Source: Planctomycetota bacterium
Lineage (GTDB): Bacteria > Planctomycetota > Phycisphaerae > UBA1845
Reading direction: 5' to 3'
Length of the DNA: 64,000 nucleotides
NCBI GenBank assembly: GCA_029558835.1
Contig: JAKQDH010000100.1
Location: forward strand, 23,951 to 87,950
Part shown: in pieces, positions 17,403-26,052 of the stretch
Numbering within the stretch: the first letter of the stretch is position 1
Layout: every line of letters starts with the position of its first letter
Translations under genes and position numbers: made by a program
Notes under the pieces: model-generated
What the model saw: only the letters and a program-made list of their open reading frames with translations
Databases searched by the model: none
Told to the model about the DNA's origin: nothing

Positions 17403-19484
17403 TCACTTCCGCTTGGGCGACAGCGCTTCGGTTCCGGGTACCGGTTCCAGGCGTGCCGCGCAAAACGGCTTGTTCGCCCAACTGATAGGGCTATCGATCC
17501 AACAGGCCACGTCACTCATGGTTACCTGGCACTCCTGGTGGATCGGCGGCGCCTCACGCTGCGTGAACTCTTCGGCGCACCCGGCCGGCGAATCCACCGG
17601 CCCCACGAAGATCACTTCGTGCGCGCGGGCGTACTGGAGCACCTCCGGCACGCTGCGGAACTTCAGCACCGGCCGATCGGCGAATGCCAACGGTGGGCAG
17701 CCATAGGGCGCCGGGTCCGCCAATACGGCAATGGGCACTCCAGGTTGCCGTGCGATCCACTCGGCCTGGCGCGCCCGCGACCCGCGGCCCGCGGCGTCGA
17801 CCGCGAAGCCATACAGATACCGCCCGGCCCCCACGGCCGTCCAGCCGATGACCAGTGTGAAAATGACCACCAGCCGCACCGTCAGTCGGCTCCCCCGCTG
17901 TGCATCCGGCGGCTGCACTACCCCTCTGCCCTCCAGGGGGAGAGGGCAGGGTGAGGCGGCGACTCGGCCGTTACGCAGCGCCATCAGAAAGCAGGCCGTG
18001 CTGATCGCCAACGCCGTGTCCGGGAAGACCCCGAACCGTCCGTACTCGGCCGGCTTGCCCGCCCCAATGGCCACGAATTGCAGGAAGAACACCAGCGCCG
18101 GCACCGCCAGCGGCAACCAGAGCCGTTTGCCGCGCGCGATCCCGTGTGCCAGCCCCACGACCCCCAGCATCAGCACGGGTCCCGTCGCGCCTTCGGCCGA
18201 CAGCTCCAGCACCCGCCACAGCCCCTCCCCCAGACGCCCGAGCTGATACATCGCCAGCGAGTTGCCGAAGTTGCTGGCGAGCACCGCGCGATTGGCAAAG
18301 GCATTGATGACGAGGTAAGGGTTCGTTGCCAGGTATACGACCACGCCCAGGCCGACGCCCGCGACGGTGAGCACCGTGGCCGCGGACCACTCGCGTCCAG
18401 CCGACCGCCCGGCGGGCACGCCTGGATCTCCGCTCGGACCACCGTGGGCGAAACCGCGCGGGCGATCCGAACCGCGACCGTCCGGGAGCGGGCGTAGGTC
18501 AGCGCTACCGCGCGCGTGGGCGCGTGCATCCAACACCTTCATTCCGGCCACCAGCGGGATCAGTACGAAGATCGGCCAGGACGACAGCACCATGCCGAAG
18601 GCCGCCCCACAACACGCGCACATCAGCCACCAGGACCGGCGCTGCGACGGTGTCATGCCGTGGCACAGGAGTCCGGCCCCGCTCGTTTCCGGACCGGCAA
18701 CGACGGGGGCTGCTCTCGCCTGATAGCCGAGGCAACGCATGCCCAGCAGCACCGCGCTGAGCATCAATACCGCCCCGGGCAGGTGCGGCTTGCCCTCGTG
18801 CGCCATGCACACCACCACCGGCAGCAGCGTGTAGAGCAGGGCCGCCACGACGCCCGCCCCCGGTCCGCCCAGGCGACGCCCGAGCGCGAAGACTACCCAC
18901 GCCCCCAGCATCCCGAAGCCTGCGGCGTACAGCCGGGCCGCCAGGTAGAACTTGCCGAACTCCTCCGGCCGATCGACGTAATACGGCACGTCCGCCCGTA
19001 CCTCCACCAGACCCAGCAGCCCCCCCAGCCGCACGAGCGCGCCTACCGGGTAGATGAACAGCCCGCCGTACTGGTAGAGCTGCGGGTCCAGCCGCCCCTG
19101 CGCCGGACGCATCCGCGCCAGCGCCATCATGGTGATCATCTCATCGGGTTGACAGGTGAAGAGCCGGTAGCGCAGGTAGATCGCGGCCACGTCCGCGGGC
19201 GAGGCCGTCCTGTCGACCGGCCCCGCGTCCGGGGGAACCGCGGCTGGGTCCACGTCCACGTCCGCCCCGCGCGCGGAATCGAACTTCCGCGAGACGTCGA
19301 TCAGGCCCGCGATCCTCTCGCCGGACCAGGCATCCTCGCCTCCGAAAAGAAAGCGGTCGAAACGCCGGTCGGGCAGCCCCCAGCGCAGGCCGATCAGCGT
19401 CAGCAAGGCAAAGACGGCGCTGATGACACTCAACGCTACCGTCCCGCCTCGGCTGCCGGTGGATGAAGCAGGGGCGACGCTCAT
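17403..19484 (-). CDS. GT39-like integral membrane glycosyltransferase with inserted repeats
   Basis: About 693 residues from ATG 19484. One N-terminal membrane span is followed by a long periplasmic loop with CQPDEMITMMALARM (the acid pair of GT-C mannosyltransferase-like proteins), then around ten spans including WVVFALGRRLGGPGAGVVAAL and EGKPHLPGAVLMLSAVLLG, and a C-terminal soluble part. It is probably a polyprenyl-phosphate-sugar-dependent transferase. Two interruptions are odd: a stretch RPLPDGRGSD... near the middle (DNA 18463-18505) and SPCPLPLEGRGVV... near the C-terminal part (DNA 17921-17957); both are translations of dispersed intergenic palindromes. They sit in frame in predicted loops, so the gene may still work. 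Confidence 0.7.
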   Translation of the reverse strand: MSVAPASSTGSRGGTVALSVISAVFALLTLIGLRWGLPDRRFDRFLFGGEDAWSGERIAGLIDVSRKFDSARGADVDVDPAAVPPDAGPVDRTASPADVAAIYLRYRLFTCQPDEMITMMALARMRPAQGRLDPQLYQYGGLFIYPVGALVRLGGLLGLVEVRADVPYYVDRPEEFGKFYLAARLYAAGFGMLGAWVVFALGRRLGGPGAGVVAALLYTLLPVVVCMAHEGKPHLPGAVLMLSAVLLGMRCLGYQARAAPVVAGPETSGAGLLCHGMTPSQRRSWWLMCACCGAAFGMVLSSWPIFVLIPLVAGMKVLDARAHARGSADLRPLPDGRGSDRPRGFAHGGPSGDPGVPAGRSAGREWSAATVLTVAGVGLGVVVYLATNPYLVINAFANRAVLASNFGNSLAMYQLGRLGEGLWRVLELSAEGATGPVLMLGVVGLAHGIARGKRLWLPLAVPALVFFLQFVAIGAGKPAEYGRFGVFPDTALAISTACFLMALRNGRVAASPCPLPLEGRGVVQPPDAQRGSRLTVRLVVIFTLVIGWTAVGAGRYLYGFAVDAAGRGSRARQAEWIARQPGVPIAVLADPAPYGCPPLAFADRPVLKFRSVPEVLQYARAHEVIFVGPVDSPAGCAEEFTQREAPPIHQECQVTMSDVACWIDSPISWANKPFCAARLEPVPGTEALSPKRK
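17921..17957. repeat. CCCTCTCCC/GGGAGAGGG palindrome inside a CDS
   Basis: The sequence CCCCTCTGCCCTCCAGGGGG followed by AGAGGGCAGGGTGAGG is a member of a dispersed palindrome family also present at 37373-37401, 37433-37459, 41106-41140, 53443-53466, 56405-56425, 57729-57765 and 57783-57820. Confidence 0.75.
18463..18505. repeat. 'RPLPDGRGSD' dispersed repeat inside a CDS
   Basis: CGATCCGAACCGCGACCGTC followed by CGGGAGCGGGCGTAGGTC. Its first 17 bases recur at 20777-20794 upstream of the PEP-CTERM gene. Read on the minus strand it encodes RPLPDGRGSD, a string widely encountered as repeat-derived translation in planctomycete and acidobacterial genomes. Confidence 0.65.
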
Positions 19485-19603
19485 CGCCGGCAGTATCGCA
19501 TGAACTGCCGCGTTTGTGGAGCCCTGCAAAGAACGACACCCGCCGGGGCCAATCCCCGCGGGTGCCGCTCAACGGGTGTCGCATGTCAGGATGCCGTCGG
19601 TCG

Positions 19604-20728
19604 CTACCGCTGGGTGTGCCTCCTCGGCAGCAGCAGGACCGCGCCGCCGATGAGCAGGGCAAGCGTCCCCGGCTCCGGAACAATCGGCGGCCGCGGTATC
19701 GGTGGGTTCGGGGGAATCGGCTTGTCGGGTATGACGGGCTCCTCCGGCGTGATCGGCTCGTCGGGCTTCACCGGAATATCCGGCGGAATGGGACTGTCCG
19801 GCGGCGTCAGCGGCGTCGGCGGGTCCTCCGGTAGCGGCGCCGGCTCCTCCGGCTCCGTCGGGGTCACCGGCTCCTCCGTATCCTCCGTTGGCAACGGACG
19901 CGTGCTGGGGTGATCGACGGCCGTCTGCGCCGGAATCGACACGGGGGATCGGAACGCACGCCGCGGACTGGCCGCCATCCCGCCGCCGAAACCGAGCCCC
20001 CCGGTGCCACTCCGGGCGCCCAGGAGAATCTCGAAATCCCGATAGACGGCCGGCGGCAGCAGACCGAACACGCTCGCTACGGACTCCCCCGCCGGCCCAC
20101 CCTCGTCGAGTACGATTTCCTTCGGCACGCTCGTCAGGTACAGCACCACGCTGGTCCCCGGAGGCGCGCAGATTTCCCCGCTGATCCGGAAGGAGTCCTT
20201 CGCGGGCGAGGATCGGTCGTTCAGCGCGAAGCCCGGCTCGAGGGTCAAGACTGCTTCGCCGGTCATGTCGGTCCGTGACTGCACCACGATCTCGTCGGGC
20301 AGGACGAACAACCTGCCGCCCACGCGCAGGCTGAATCGCCGCAATACCGCGGTGGTGGACTCCTCACCCGGCGGTGGTACCACGTCGCACCCGATGTGCA
20401 TGATGCGGTCCGGGAATCCGTGGAAGTTGCTCCAGCGGCAGACCTCTTCGAGCGAAAGGTCCTCATGTGGCCCCAGGTCGCCGCCGGCCCCGTCCGCTCC
20501 GCGCGCGGTCCAGGTGGCGTCGGTCACCAGGTACAACAACTCGAACGAGGCGCGGGCGGCGGACGAGCGTTCCCGCCGTTGTACCTTGAACGGGCCGCTG
20601 CGCGTGACGACGTCGGTACCGTTGTCCGGACGCGGCAAATGGTCGAGGTAGATGGTCTCCGCGGACGCTGGGCCCGCGGCCAGCGCCAACAGCATCCCCA
20701 GGCTGGCGCATGCCGACAGCCGTGACAT
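19604..20728 (-). CDS. PEP-CTERM surface protein
   Basis: A 374-residue exported protein. Residues 1-23 form a signal peptide (MSRLSACASLGMLLALAAGP, cleavage near ASA-E). A globular region of ~230 residues without recognised family follows, then a proline/glutamate-rich linker (EEPVTPTEPEEPAPLPEDPP) and a C-terminal sorting signal: VPEPGTLALLIGGAVLLLP ending RRHTQR. That is the PEP-CTERM tripartite signal cut by exosortase, so the protein should be delivered to the cell surface or matrix. ATG 20728 has GGAGGGAG just upstream. It is a likely client of the system implied by the glycan locus at 1567-10402. Confidence 0.88.
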   Translation of the reverse strand: MSRLSACASLGMLLALAAGPASAETIYLDHLPRPDNGTDVVTRSGPFKVQRRERSSAARASFELLYLVTDATWTARGADGAGGDLGPHEDLSLEEVCRWSNFHGFPDRIMHIGCDVVPPPGEESTTAVLRRFSLRVGGRLFVLPDEIVVQSRTDMTGEAVLTLEPGFALNDRSSPAKDSFRISGEICAPPGTSVVLYLTSVPKEIVLDEGGPAGESVASVFGLLPPAVYRDFEILLGARSGTGGLGFGGGMAASPRRAFRSPVSIPAQTAVDHPSTRPLPTEDTEEPVTPTEPEEPAPLPEDPPTPLTPPDSPIPPDIPVKPDEPITPEEPVIPDKPIPPNPPIPRPPIVPEPGTLALLIGGAVLLLPRRHTQR

Positions 20729-21207
20729 CTTTCTCCCTCCTCCTTCCTGAAACTCCTCCGCGTGCGTCTCGCCCCGCGATCCGAACCGCGACCGGCGGGG
20801 ACCGGACGTACCTCAACGCCCATGGCGCCTGTTCGCTTACGCCTGCGCGGACCCCGGGCCCACCCGACAATCTCCCCGCCTTGGGCCCCTGAATCCGCTG
20901 TGCTCGGCCTCCCCGATGCCGAGTCCTGTGGTGGGCAGAAACACCCCTTCTGCACCCCAACTCTAGGAGTGCTCCGGGATGGAATCCACCCACTCCGTCG
21001 CACGCGCCGGTTTTCGTGGTTATCGCCCTTGACTTGGCGAGGCCTTTCTCTCTGCGCCACGCCCGCGTTCCCATTTGCCAGACTGACCCGATTCGGGTAT
21101 AGCGCTCCGGCGCGCCGCGGCTGTTGCAGCCGCCGCCCGTCGGCAGGAAGGTATGGCGGCGCCGCGCTCCGCCATGCTATGCAGGCCTCGCCGTCGGTTT
21201 CTCTGTG
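20729..21207. other. 479-bp divergent gap with repeat copies
   Basis: Separates the divergently transcribed PEP-CTERM gene and DinG helicase. It holds a partial copy of the 'RPLPDGRGSD' repeat (20777-20794) and, at 21115-21180, a half copy of the two-hairpin palindrome containing only hairpin 2 (GTATGGCGGCGCCGCGCTCC then GCCATGC). No small gene is supported; promoters for both flanking genes should lie here but none is clear. Confidence 0.5.
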
Positions 21208-23253
21208 GTGCGGAGCTACCTGGTGGCCGTGGTTGAGGACATGCTGGCCGCGGGCGGGGCCGTCGCCCGGAAGCTGCCACGTTTCGAGCTGCGCCCCCAG
21301 CAGCTTGCCATGGCCCACGCCGTGGCGGACGCCTTTGAGCGGCGTCATCACCTCGTGGTGGAAGCGGGTACCGGAGTCGGCAAGAGCTTCGCCTACCTCA
21401 TCCCCGCCATCGAGCGTATCCTCCATTCGGATGATCGCGTCGTGGTCAGCACCCATACCATCGCGCTCCAGGAGCAGCTCATCCACAAGGACATCCCGTT
21501 CCTGCAGCAGGTGTTTGCCGAGCCGTTCACCGCGGTGTTGGTCAAGGGACGCACGAACTACCTCGGGCTGCGCCGCCTTGCCCGCGCCAGCCAGCGGCAG
21601 AGCCAACTCTTCGAGACCGACGCGGAACAGCTCGAGCTGCGCCGCATCGAAACCTGGGCCCGGCAGACGGAGGACGGATCGCAGGCCGACCTGGTGCCAC
21701 CGCCGAAGCGCACGGTCTGGGAACGTGTCCACAGTGACGCCAACGACTGCCTGGGTCGCAAGTGCCCGCACTTCGGAAGCTGCTTCTACCAGCGTGCCCG
21801 GCGGGAGATGACCCAGGCCCGGTTGCTGATCGTCAATCATGCCCTGCTGTTTTCGGACCTGGCGCTGCGCAGTCGCGGGGCCAACCTCCTGCCCAAGTAT
21901 GACTGCCTCGTCCTCGATGAGGCCCACACCGTTGAGCAGGTGGCCGGGGATCATCTCGGTTTGAGCCTCTCGCAATTACAGGTGCGGCTCCTGCTCAGCA
22001 TGCTGTACAACCCCCGCACGCAACGTGGCACCCTCCGCGAGCGCCGCTTTCACGCGGCCCAGCATGCCGTGGCCGCCGCCCACGAGACCTGCCAGAGTTA
22101 CTTCGCCGCGCTGGCCGGCTGGTGTGTAGAACAGGCTGGCTTCAACGGGCGTCTGAGCGGTTTGCCCCCGGTGCAGAACACGGTCTCGCCCACGCTCGGC
22201 AACCTCGCGGCCCTGTTGCGCGCAGCGTATGAAAACGCCAAGAGCGACGACGAGCGCAGCGAGCTGGAAGGACTCGCCCGGCGTTGCGGGGAGCAGGCGG
22301 AGACCCTCCAGGCCCTGCACGAGCAGACCACCGCCGACTGGGTGTACTGGTTGGAGGTCGGCGGCACCCAGCGCCCGCAGGTGACGCTGCGCGGGCAACC
22401 CATCAACGTGGCACCGTCGCTGAAAACCTTGGTCTTCGAGAAGATCCCCGGCGTCGTGCTCACCTCGGCCACGCTCAGCACGGGCCGGAACACCGACGAG
22501 CCCTGCGCGGCGGGCGCGGCCGCGGCTGCCGCCGATGGCTCCTTCGATTACCTTCGCGCACGCCTCGGCCTCGAAAGCGGTGAGGCCCTCGCCCTCGGAT
22601 CTCCCTTTGATTACCGGCGGCAGGTTACCGTCCACGTGGCCACCGCCATGCCCGACCCGTCTGCGACGGAGGCCTTCCGCGCCGCCGTGGGCTGCGCGCT
22701 CCGCAAGTATCTGCTGCTGTCAGGTGGCCGGGCGTTCGTGCTGTTCACCAGTTACCAGATGCTCGAACGCTGTGCCCATGACATGGCACCATTCCTGGAG
22801 CAGAACGGGATGCCGCTGCTGGTGCAGGGGGCCGGTCTGCCGCGCTCGCAGATGCTCGCCCGCTTCCGCAAGACGCCCCGTAGCGTCCTCTTCGGCACGG
22901 AGAGCTTCTGGGGCGGCGTGGACGTGCCGGGCCCGGCCCTAAGCAACGTCATCATCGTGCGGCTGCCCTTTGCCGTGCCGGACCGCCCGGTGATCGAGGC
23001 CCGCGTCGAGCAGATTCGCGCCCGGGGCGGCAACCCCTTCATGGAGTTTCAACTCCCCGAGGCCATCCTGAAGTTCAAGCAGGGCTTCGGTCGGCTCATC
23101 CGTACCCGCGACGACACCGGCATCGTCGTCATCCTCGATCCTCGAGTGCGCACCAAGCACTACGGTCGCCTGTTCCTGGACGCGCTGCCGGAGTGCCGCG
23201 TCGTCTGGGACAACGAGCCGCACGGCCAGGGCGTTTCGCAGTCCGCCTCGTAG
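21208..23253 (+). CDS. DinG/XPD-like ATP-dependent DNA helicase
   Basis: About 681 residues, superfamily 2 Rad3/XPD type. RPQQ (Q-like motif), Walker A EAGTGVGKSFAYL, motif Ia STHTIALQEQL, DEAH box DEAHTVEQVAGDH, and C-terminal motifs VLTSATLS, FTSYQML, GTESFWGGVDVPG, and QGFGRLIRTRDDTG are present. DinG unwinds 5'-3' and acts on R-loops and stalled forks. The iron-sulfur region keeps three cysteines (CLGRKCPHFGSC) but the usual first ligand, in NYLC, is glycine (NYLG). Start uncertain: GTG at 21205/21208 gives the family-like VEDMLAAGGAVARKLP N-terminus, ATG at 21241 is an alternative, and the upstream part to 21124 is repeat DNA. Confidence 0.9.
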   Translation: MRSYLVAVVEDMLAAGGAVARKLPRFELRPQQLAMAHAVADAFERRHHLVVEAGTGVGKSFAYLIPAIERILHSDDRVVVSTHTIALQEQLIHKDIPFLQQVFAEPFTAVLVKGRTNYLGLRRLARASQRQSQLFETDAEQLELRRIETWARQTEDGSQADLVPPPKRTVWERVHSDANDCLGRKCPHFGSCFYQRARREMTQARLLIVNHALLFSDLALRSRGANLLPKYDCLVLDEAHTVEQVAGDHLGLSLSQLQVRLLLSMLYNPRTQRGTLRERRFHAAQHAVAAAHETCQSYFAALAGWCVEQAGFNGRLSGLPPVQNTVSPTLGNLAALLRAAYENAKSDDERSELEGLARRCGEQAETLQALHEQTTADWVYWLEVGGTQRPQVTLRGQPINVAPSLKTLVFEKIPGVVLTSATLSTGRNTDEPCAAGAAAAAADGSFDYLRARLGLESGEALALGSPFDYRRQVTVHVATAMPDPSATEAFRAAVGCALRKYLLLSGGRAFVLFTSYQMLERCAHDMAPFLEQNGMPLLVQGAGLPRSQMLARFRKTPRSVLFGTESFWGGVDVPGPALSNVIIVRLPFAVPDRPVIEARVEQIRARGGNPFMEFQLPEAILKFKQGFGRLIRTRDDTGIVVILDPRVRTKHYGRLFLDALPECRVVWDNEPHGQGVSQSAS

Positions 23254-23278
23254 GTGCCCCGCGCGCGTCCGGCGCTGC

Positions 23279-24049
23279 TCAGACGCCCACCCGCCCGGTC
23301 CGCAGCCAGGTGGCCCAGTCGGTGCGACCGTTGCGCTCGGCTGCCCGCGCGGCCGTCTCCCAGGCATAGGCCACCAGAACGTGTCGCACGTGCCAGTCCC
23401 CCTCGTCGTGGGTGATGATGCTGTAGCGGGCGTGTGGCGTTCCCGCCTGTATGACGTGCGGGTGTGGCAGGGCGTCTTCGAATGCCGGACACCCGACGCT
23501 GCCGGGGTCGACCACGAGCCGTCCATCGGGCAACCGCAAAGTCCCCGGAGAATGATCGTGGCCGCAGAGGATGACCGGCTCGGCGACCCCCACGAGATCG
23601 CCGACCACCTCGGTGGTGGGCCGCGGGCGCACGCCGGCCGCCGTTACCGCACGCAACAGGTACTCGTCGTCGCGTCGCGGGGAGCCGTGGCACAGGCGGA
23701 ATGCGCCGCCTAGCGCGGTCGTTGCCGGCAAAGCCTCCAGCCAGTGGACGTGTTCATCCCGCAACACGTCCCGCACGTAGGCGAGCGTCGATCCGCTGGC
23801 GGCCGGCGTCATCATGTCGGTGATGAGACGATCCTCGTTCCCGCGCACCGTGGGCAGGGCCAGACTCAGAAGGACATCGGCCGTCCGCTCGGGAGCAAGC
23901 GGTCCATACAGGCTGTCCCCAAGGTTCACAATCTGCGCGATGCCGCGGCCGCGAATATCGCGCAGGACGGCCTCCAGCGCCCAGTGATTCCCGTGGATAT
24001 CCGAAAGGACAGCTACCGGCGCGACGTCACTCAGAGGATGCGGCGTCAT
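23279..24049 (-). CDS. calcineurin-like metallophosphoesterase
   Basis: A 256-residue metallophosphoesterase: VAVLSDIHGNHWALEAVL (D-x-H-G-N), LGDSLYGP (GD), VRGNEDR (GNE), LCHGSP and CGHDHSPGTL (GHDH) supply the dinuclear metal site, followed by VVDPGSVGCP. This layout matches the YfcE/PrpE-like bacterial group with activity on phosphodiesters or diadenosine polyphosphates; substrate not predictable. The ATG at 24049 overlaps the stop of the upstream membrane-protein gene (ATGA), so the two are coupled. Confidence 0.88.
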   Translation of the reverse strand: MTPHPLSDVAPVAVLSDIHGNHWALEAVLRDIRGRGIAQIVNLGDSLYGPLAPERTADVLLSLALPTVRGNEDRLITDMMTPAASGSTLAYVRDVLRDEHVHWLEALPATTALGGAFRLCHGSPRRDDEYLLRAVTAAGVRPRPTTEVVGDLVGVAEPVILCGHDHSPGTLRLPDGRLVVDPGSVGCPAFEDALPHPHVIQAGTPHARYSIITHDEGDWHVRHVLVAYAWETAARAAERNGRTDWATWLRTGRVGV

Positions 24050-24831
24050 GCCGTGTTCCGCGCCGCGTGGTGCGTCGATCGCCGCCTTGCCCCCCCTGTT
24101 TCACCTCCCGGCCTCGACTGCCCGCACGCGGTTCTCGCGGGTCCCCCGTTGCACGCGGCCAGCAGAGTGCGGGATTCCGAGAACAGCCAGATGTGTTCCC
24201 ACGCGTCCCGCATGCCCACCCAGCGGTAGAATGTCAGATACGCGAGGGTCGGCAGCCAGACCGGCAGGTCTTCCTCCCGGCAGAACCGACTGGTCGTGTC
24301 CACGCCGGCCGGCTCCGCGAGCAGCACCCGCAGCACCTCCGCGGCTCGGACACGGTCGGCCCGACGCAGGTACCACGCGCTCTGCCCGCGGCGGACGGCC
24401 GCCACCACCAGGCGCGGTCCCCACAAGAAGGCGTCCATAAACGAGGCGGCCGGCCGGGGATTGGCCGTCACTCCTCCGAACCTCGCCGGCTCCCGGGCGG
24501 GCGCCGGCAGCAACGCGTTTTCCACCTGTGCGTAAGGATCCGCCTCCTGGCGCGCCTTCTCGTTTGCACGCCGATCCCGGTGGATCTCCACGCAGTACAG
24601 CAGCGGCAGGAAAGCCAACGCAGCCAGTTCAAACAGCACGACCCAATTCAGCCAGCTTAGGCCTGCAGAGTAAACCGCCGCGAATCTGAACCCTGGCCAC
24701 AGGACGCTGGCTGCTACCGCCGGTGCAAGCAGCGACAAGGGTATGCCCAGAGCCGCCATTCCGGCTACCTTGAGCCGAAGTCCCCACTCCCGCTGGCGGA
24801 GGCACACAACAAACTCGTCCATCTCGTTCAC
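24046..24831 (-). CDS. two-span membrane protein of unknown function
   Basis: About 261 residues from GTG 24831, chosen because GGGGAGG lies six bases upstream; ATG 24822 is an alternative and the open frame runs to 24999. After a charged N-terminus (NEMDEFVVCLRQREWGLRLK) there are two hydrophobic segments (VAGMAALGIPLSLLAPAVAA and LNWVVLFELAALAFLPLLYC), then a cytoplasmic region with basic stretches and a tryptophan/tyrosine-rich segment. I recognise no family. The stop overlaps the start of the phosphoesterase gene, suggesting a functional pair. Confidence 0.6.
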   Translation of the reverse strand: MNEMDEFVVCLRQREWGLRLKVAGMAALGIPLSLLAPAVAASVLWPGFRFAAVYSAGLSWLNWVVLFELAALAFLPLLYCVEIHRDRRANEKARQEADPYAQVENALLPAPAREPARFGGVTANPRPAASFMDAFLWGPRLVVAAVRRGQSAWYLRRADRVRAAEVLRVLLAEPAGVDTTSRFCREEDLPVWLPTLAYLTFYRWVGMRDAWEHIWLFSESRTLLAACNGGPARTACGQSRPGGETGGARRRSTHHAARNTA

Positions 24832-25440
24832 GGCCGACCTCCCCGTGACGATATGGTCATCGCCCGCAGTCGCCTTCCTGAAGTATGAACGCAGGATGGC
24901 CGCGTGCAAGTCGCAAACCCGACACCTTGCCTGGTATCTAGACGTACTCCGGGTCGCTATGGCGGGCAGGAATTGCGCGATTCGACCCCGGTTGGACACT
25001 CTCTTACGAGGGGCTACGCCTGGCAGTGGGGCGGAGAGACGTTATCCGCACACCTTGGTCCGGCGTCGTCGACAAACGAAAGCGGGCGCCGGCAGCCCAC
25101 GCGGACTGTGAACCCGGCGCCCTCACCGCTGGTCACTCTTTCGCGGAACGGACACCCTCCGCACCGACAGGGCGGCTGCGGTCGCCCCCCGACCACTAGC
25201 AGAAACCGCAACCGCCCGTCAGCGCAGGGCCCTCCGTCTTGCGTACAGGTGGGACCAGGCCGACTCGGCGGCCCGGTCCGGTTACTTCCTCGCGGGGTTG
25301 CTCCTCGCAGTCGTCTGCCTGGAACCCGGCTTGGACACGTCGCGGAAGAACCTCCCTCCGGCCCGACGCGACGTCACGATCTCTATGTCTATATATCCTA
25401 TAGACGCAGACGATGCAAGCGTTTTGACGGATCTTTTTTA
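24832..25440. other. 609-bp gap with a 19-bp palindrome
   Basis: Lies between the Rrf2 gene and the membrane-protein/phosphoesterase pair, all on the minus strand. It contains an AT-rich island with the perfect palindrome GTCTATA-TATCC-TATAGAC at 25387-25405. No gene or RNA is supported elsewhere in the stretch. Confidence 0.45.
25387..25405. promoter_or_regulatory. candidate operator, 7-5-7 palindrome
   Basis: GTCTATATATCCTATAGAC has perfect 7-base arms around a 5-base centre and stands out in otherwise GC-rich DNA. It is 36 bases beyond the stop codon of the Rrf2 gene and upstream of the next minus-strand pair, so it could be a binding site for that regulator. No second copy was found to support this. 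Confidence 0.35.
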
Positions 25441-25917
25441 TCAGACTGGCGGACGCTCGGGTGTACTGGGAAGACCGACGGGTATCGGCCCGCTAGTGTC
25501 GAACCCGCTGCCCGTCAAATCGGCCAACGTCGTACTGAACAAGAATGATTTGTAAGCTGCAACAACTTTATTCCATCGGTGGTGAACAGGACAAGGGGGA
25601 AACGCGTCGTCACCGCAGTGCTCGTTCCCGAACGGGCAGGTGGTCCGGCGTAGCGTGTCATCGAAGGCACCGAGGACGTCCGCGAGGTGAACTTCGGAGG
25701 GAGCCCGAAGGAGGCGGAAGCCACCGCCGATCCCGCGTGTACTGCTGAGTATGCCTCGGCGCACCAGTTCGCTAAGCATCTTCTGGAGGTACTTGAGGGG
25801 AATCTTCGTGTCGGAGGCGATGTCCTTGGCCAGCACGGGTCGCCCAGCGGCATGGGCAGCAATGTAGGAGGCGGCCCGAAGCGCATATTCGCAGGTTTGT
25901 GACAGCAAGGGTTGCAC
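25441..25917 (-). CDS. Rrf2-family regulator, probably iron-sulfur
   Basis: A 158-residue Rrf2 protein. The winged helix begins SQTCEYALRAASYIAAH, continues with KDIASDTKIPLKYLQKMLSE (recognition helix) and the wing SSTRGIGGGFRLLRAP. Cysteines 94, 101 and 109 (C-x6-C-x7-C) lie where IscR, NsrR and RsrR bind their cluster, so it probably senses redox state, NO or iron-sulfur supply. GTG 25917 is the start because MQPLLSQTCEYALRA is the normal opening; the ribosome-binding site is poor. A promoter is visible at 25947-25975. No iron-sulfur assembly gene is nearby, so its targets are unknown. Confidence 0.88.
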   Translation of the reverse strand: MQPLLSQTCEYALRAASYIAAHAAGRPVLAKDIASDTKIPLKYLQKMLSELVRRGILSSTRGIGGGFRLLRAPSEVHLADVLGAFDDTLRRTTCPFGNEHCGDDAFPPCPVHHRWNKVVAAYKSFLFSTTLADLTGSGFDTSGPIPVGLPSTPERPPV

Positions 25918-25946
25918 TCCAATGAACGACGACCAGACCTATAGGG

Positions 25947-25975
25947 AGTTTAGAAGGTAGCAGCGTCCCGTGCAA
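25947..25975 (-). promoter_or_regulatory. sigma70-like promoter for Rrf2 gene
   Basis: On the minus strand TTGCAC (25975-25970), a 17-base spacer and TAAACT (25952-25947) lie about 25 bases before the transcript could reach the GTG at 25917. The -35 matches the consensus at four or five positions and the spacing is ideal. Confidence 0.5.
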
Positions 25976-26052
25976 GCCTGCTCTGGGGGTACGGACCGAG
26001 CTGGCTGGGGTGCGTAGGGAGGACCCCAAGTCGACCGCGCGATCAGGGTGGC

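Noticed and set aside
21124..21207. 28-codon N-terminal extension of the DinG helicase
   Set aside because: It is a translation of a half copy of the two-hairpin palindrome.
24904..25211. Possible tRNA or small RNA in the gap before the Rrf2 gene
   Set aside because: Strings resembling a T-loop (GATTCGACCCC) lack matching acceptor and anticodon stems.
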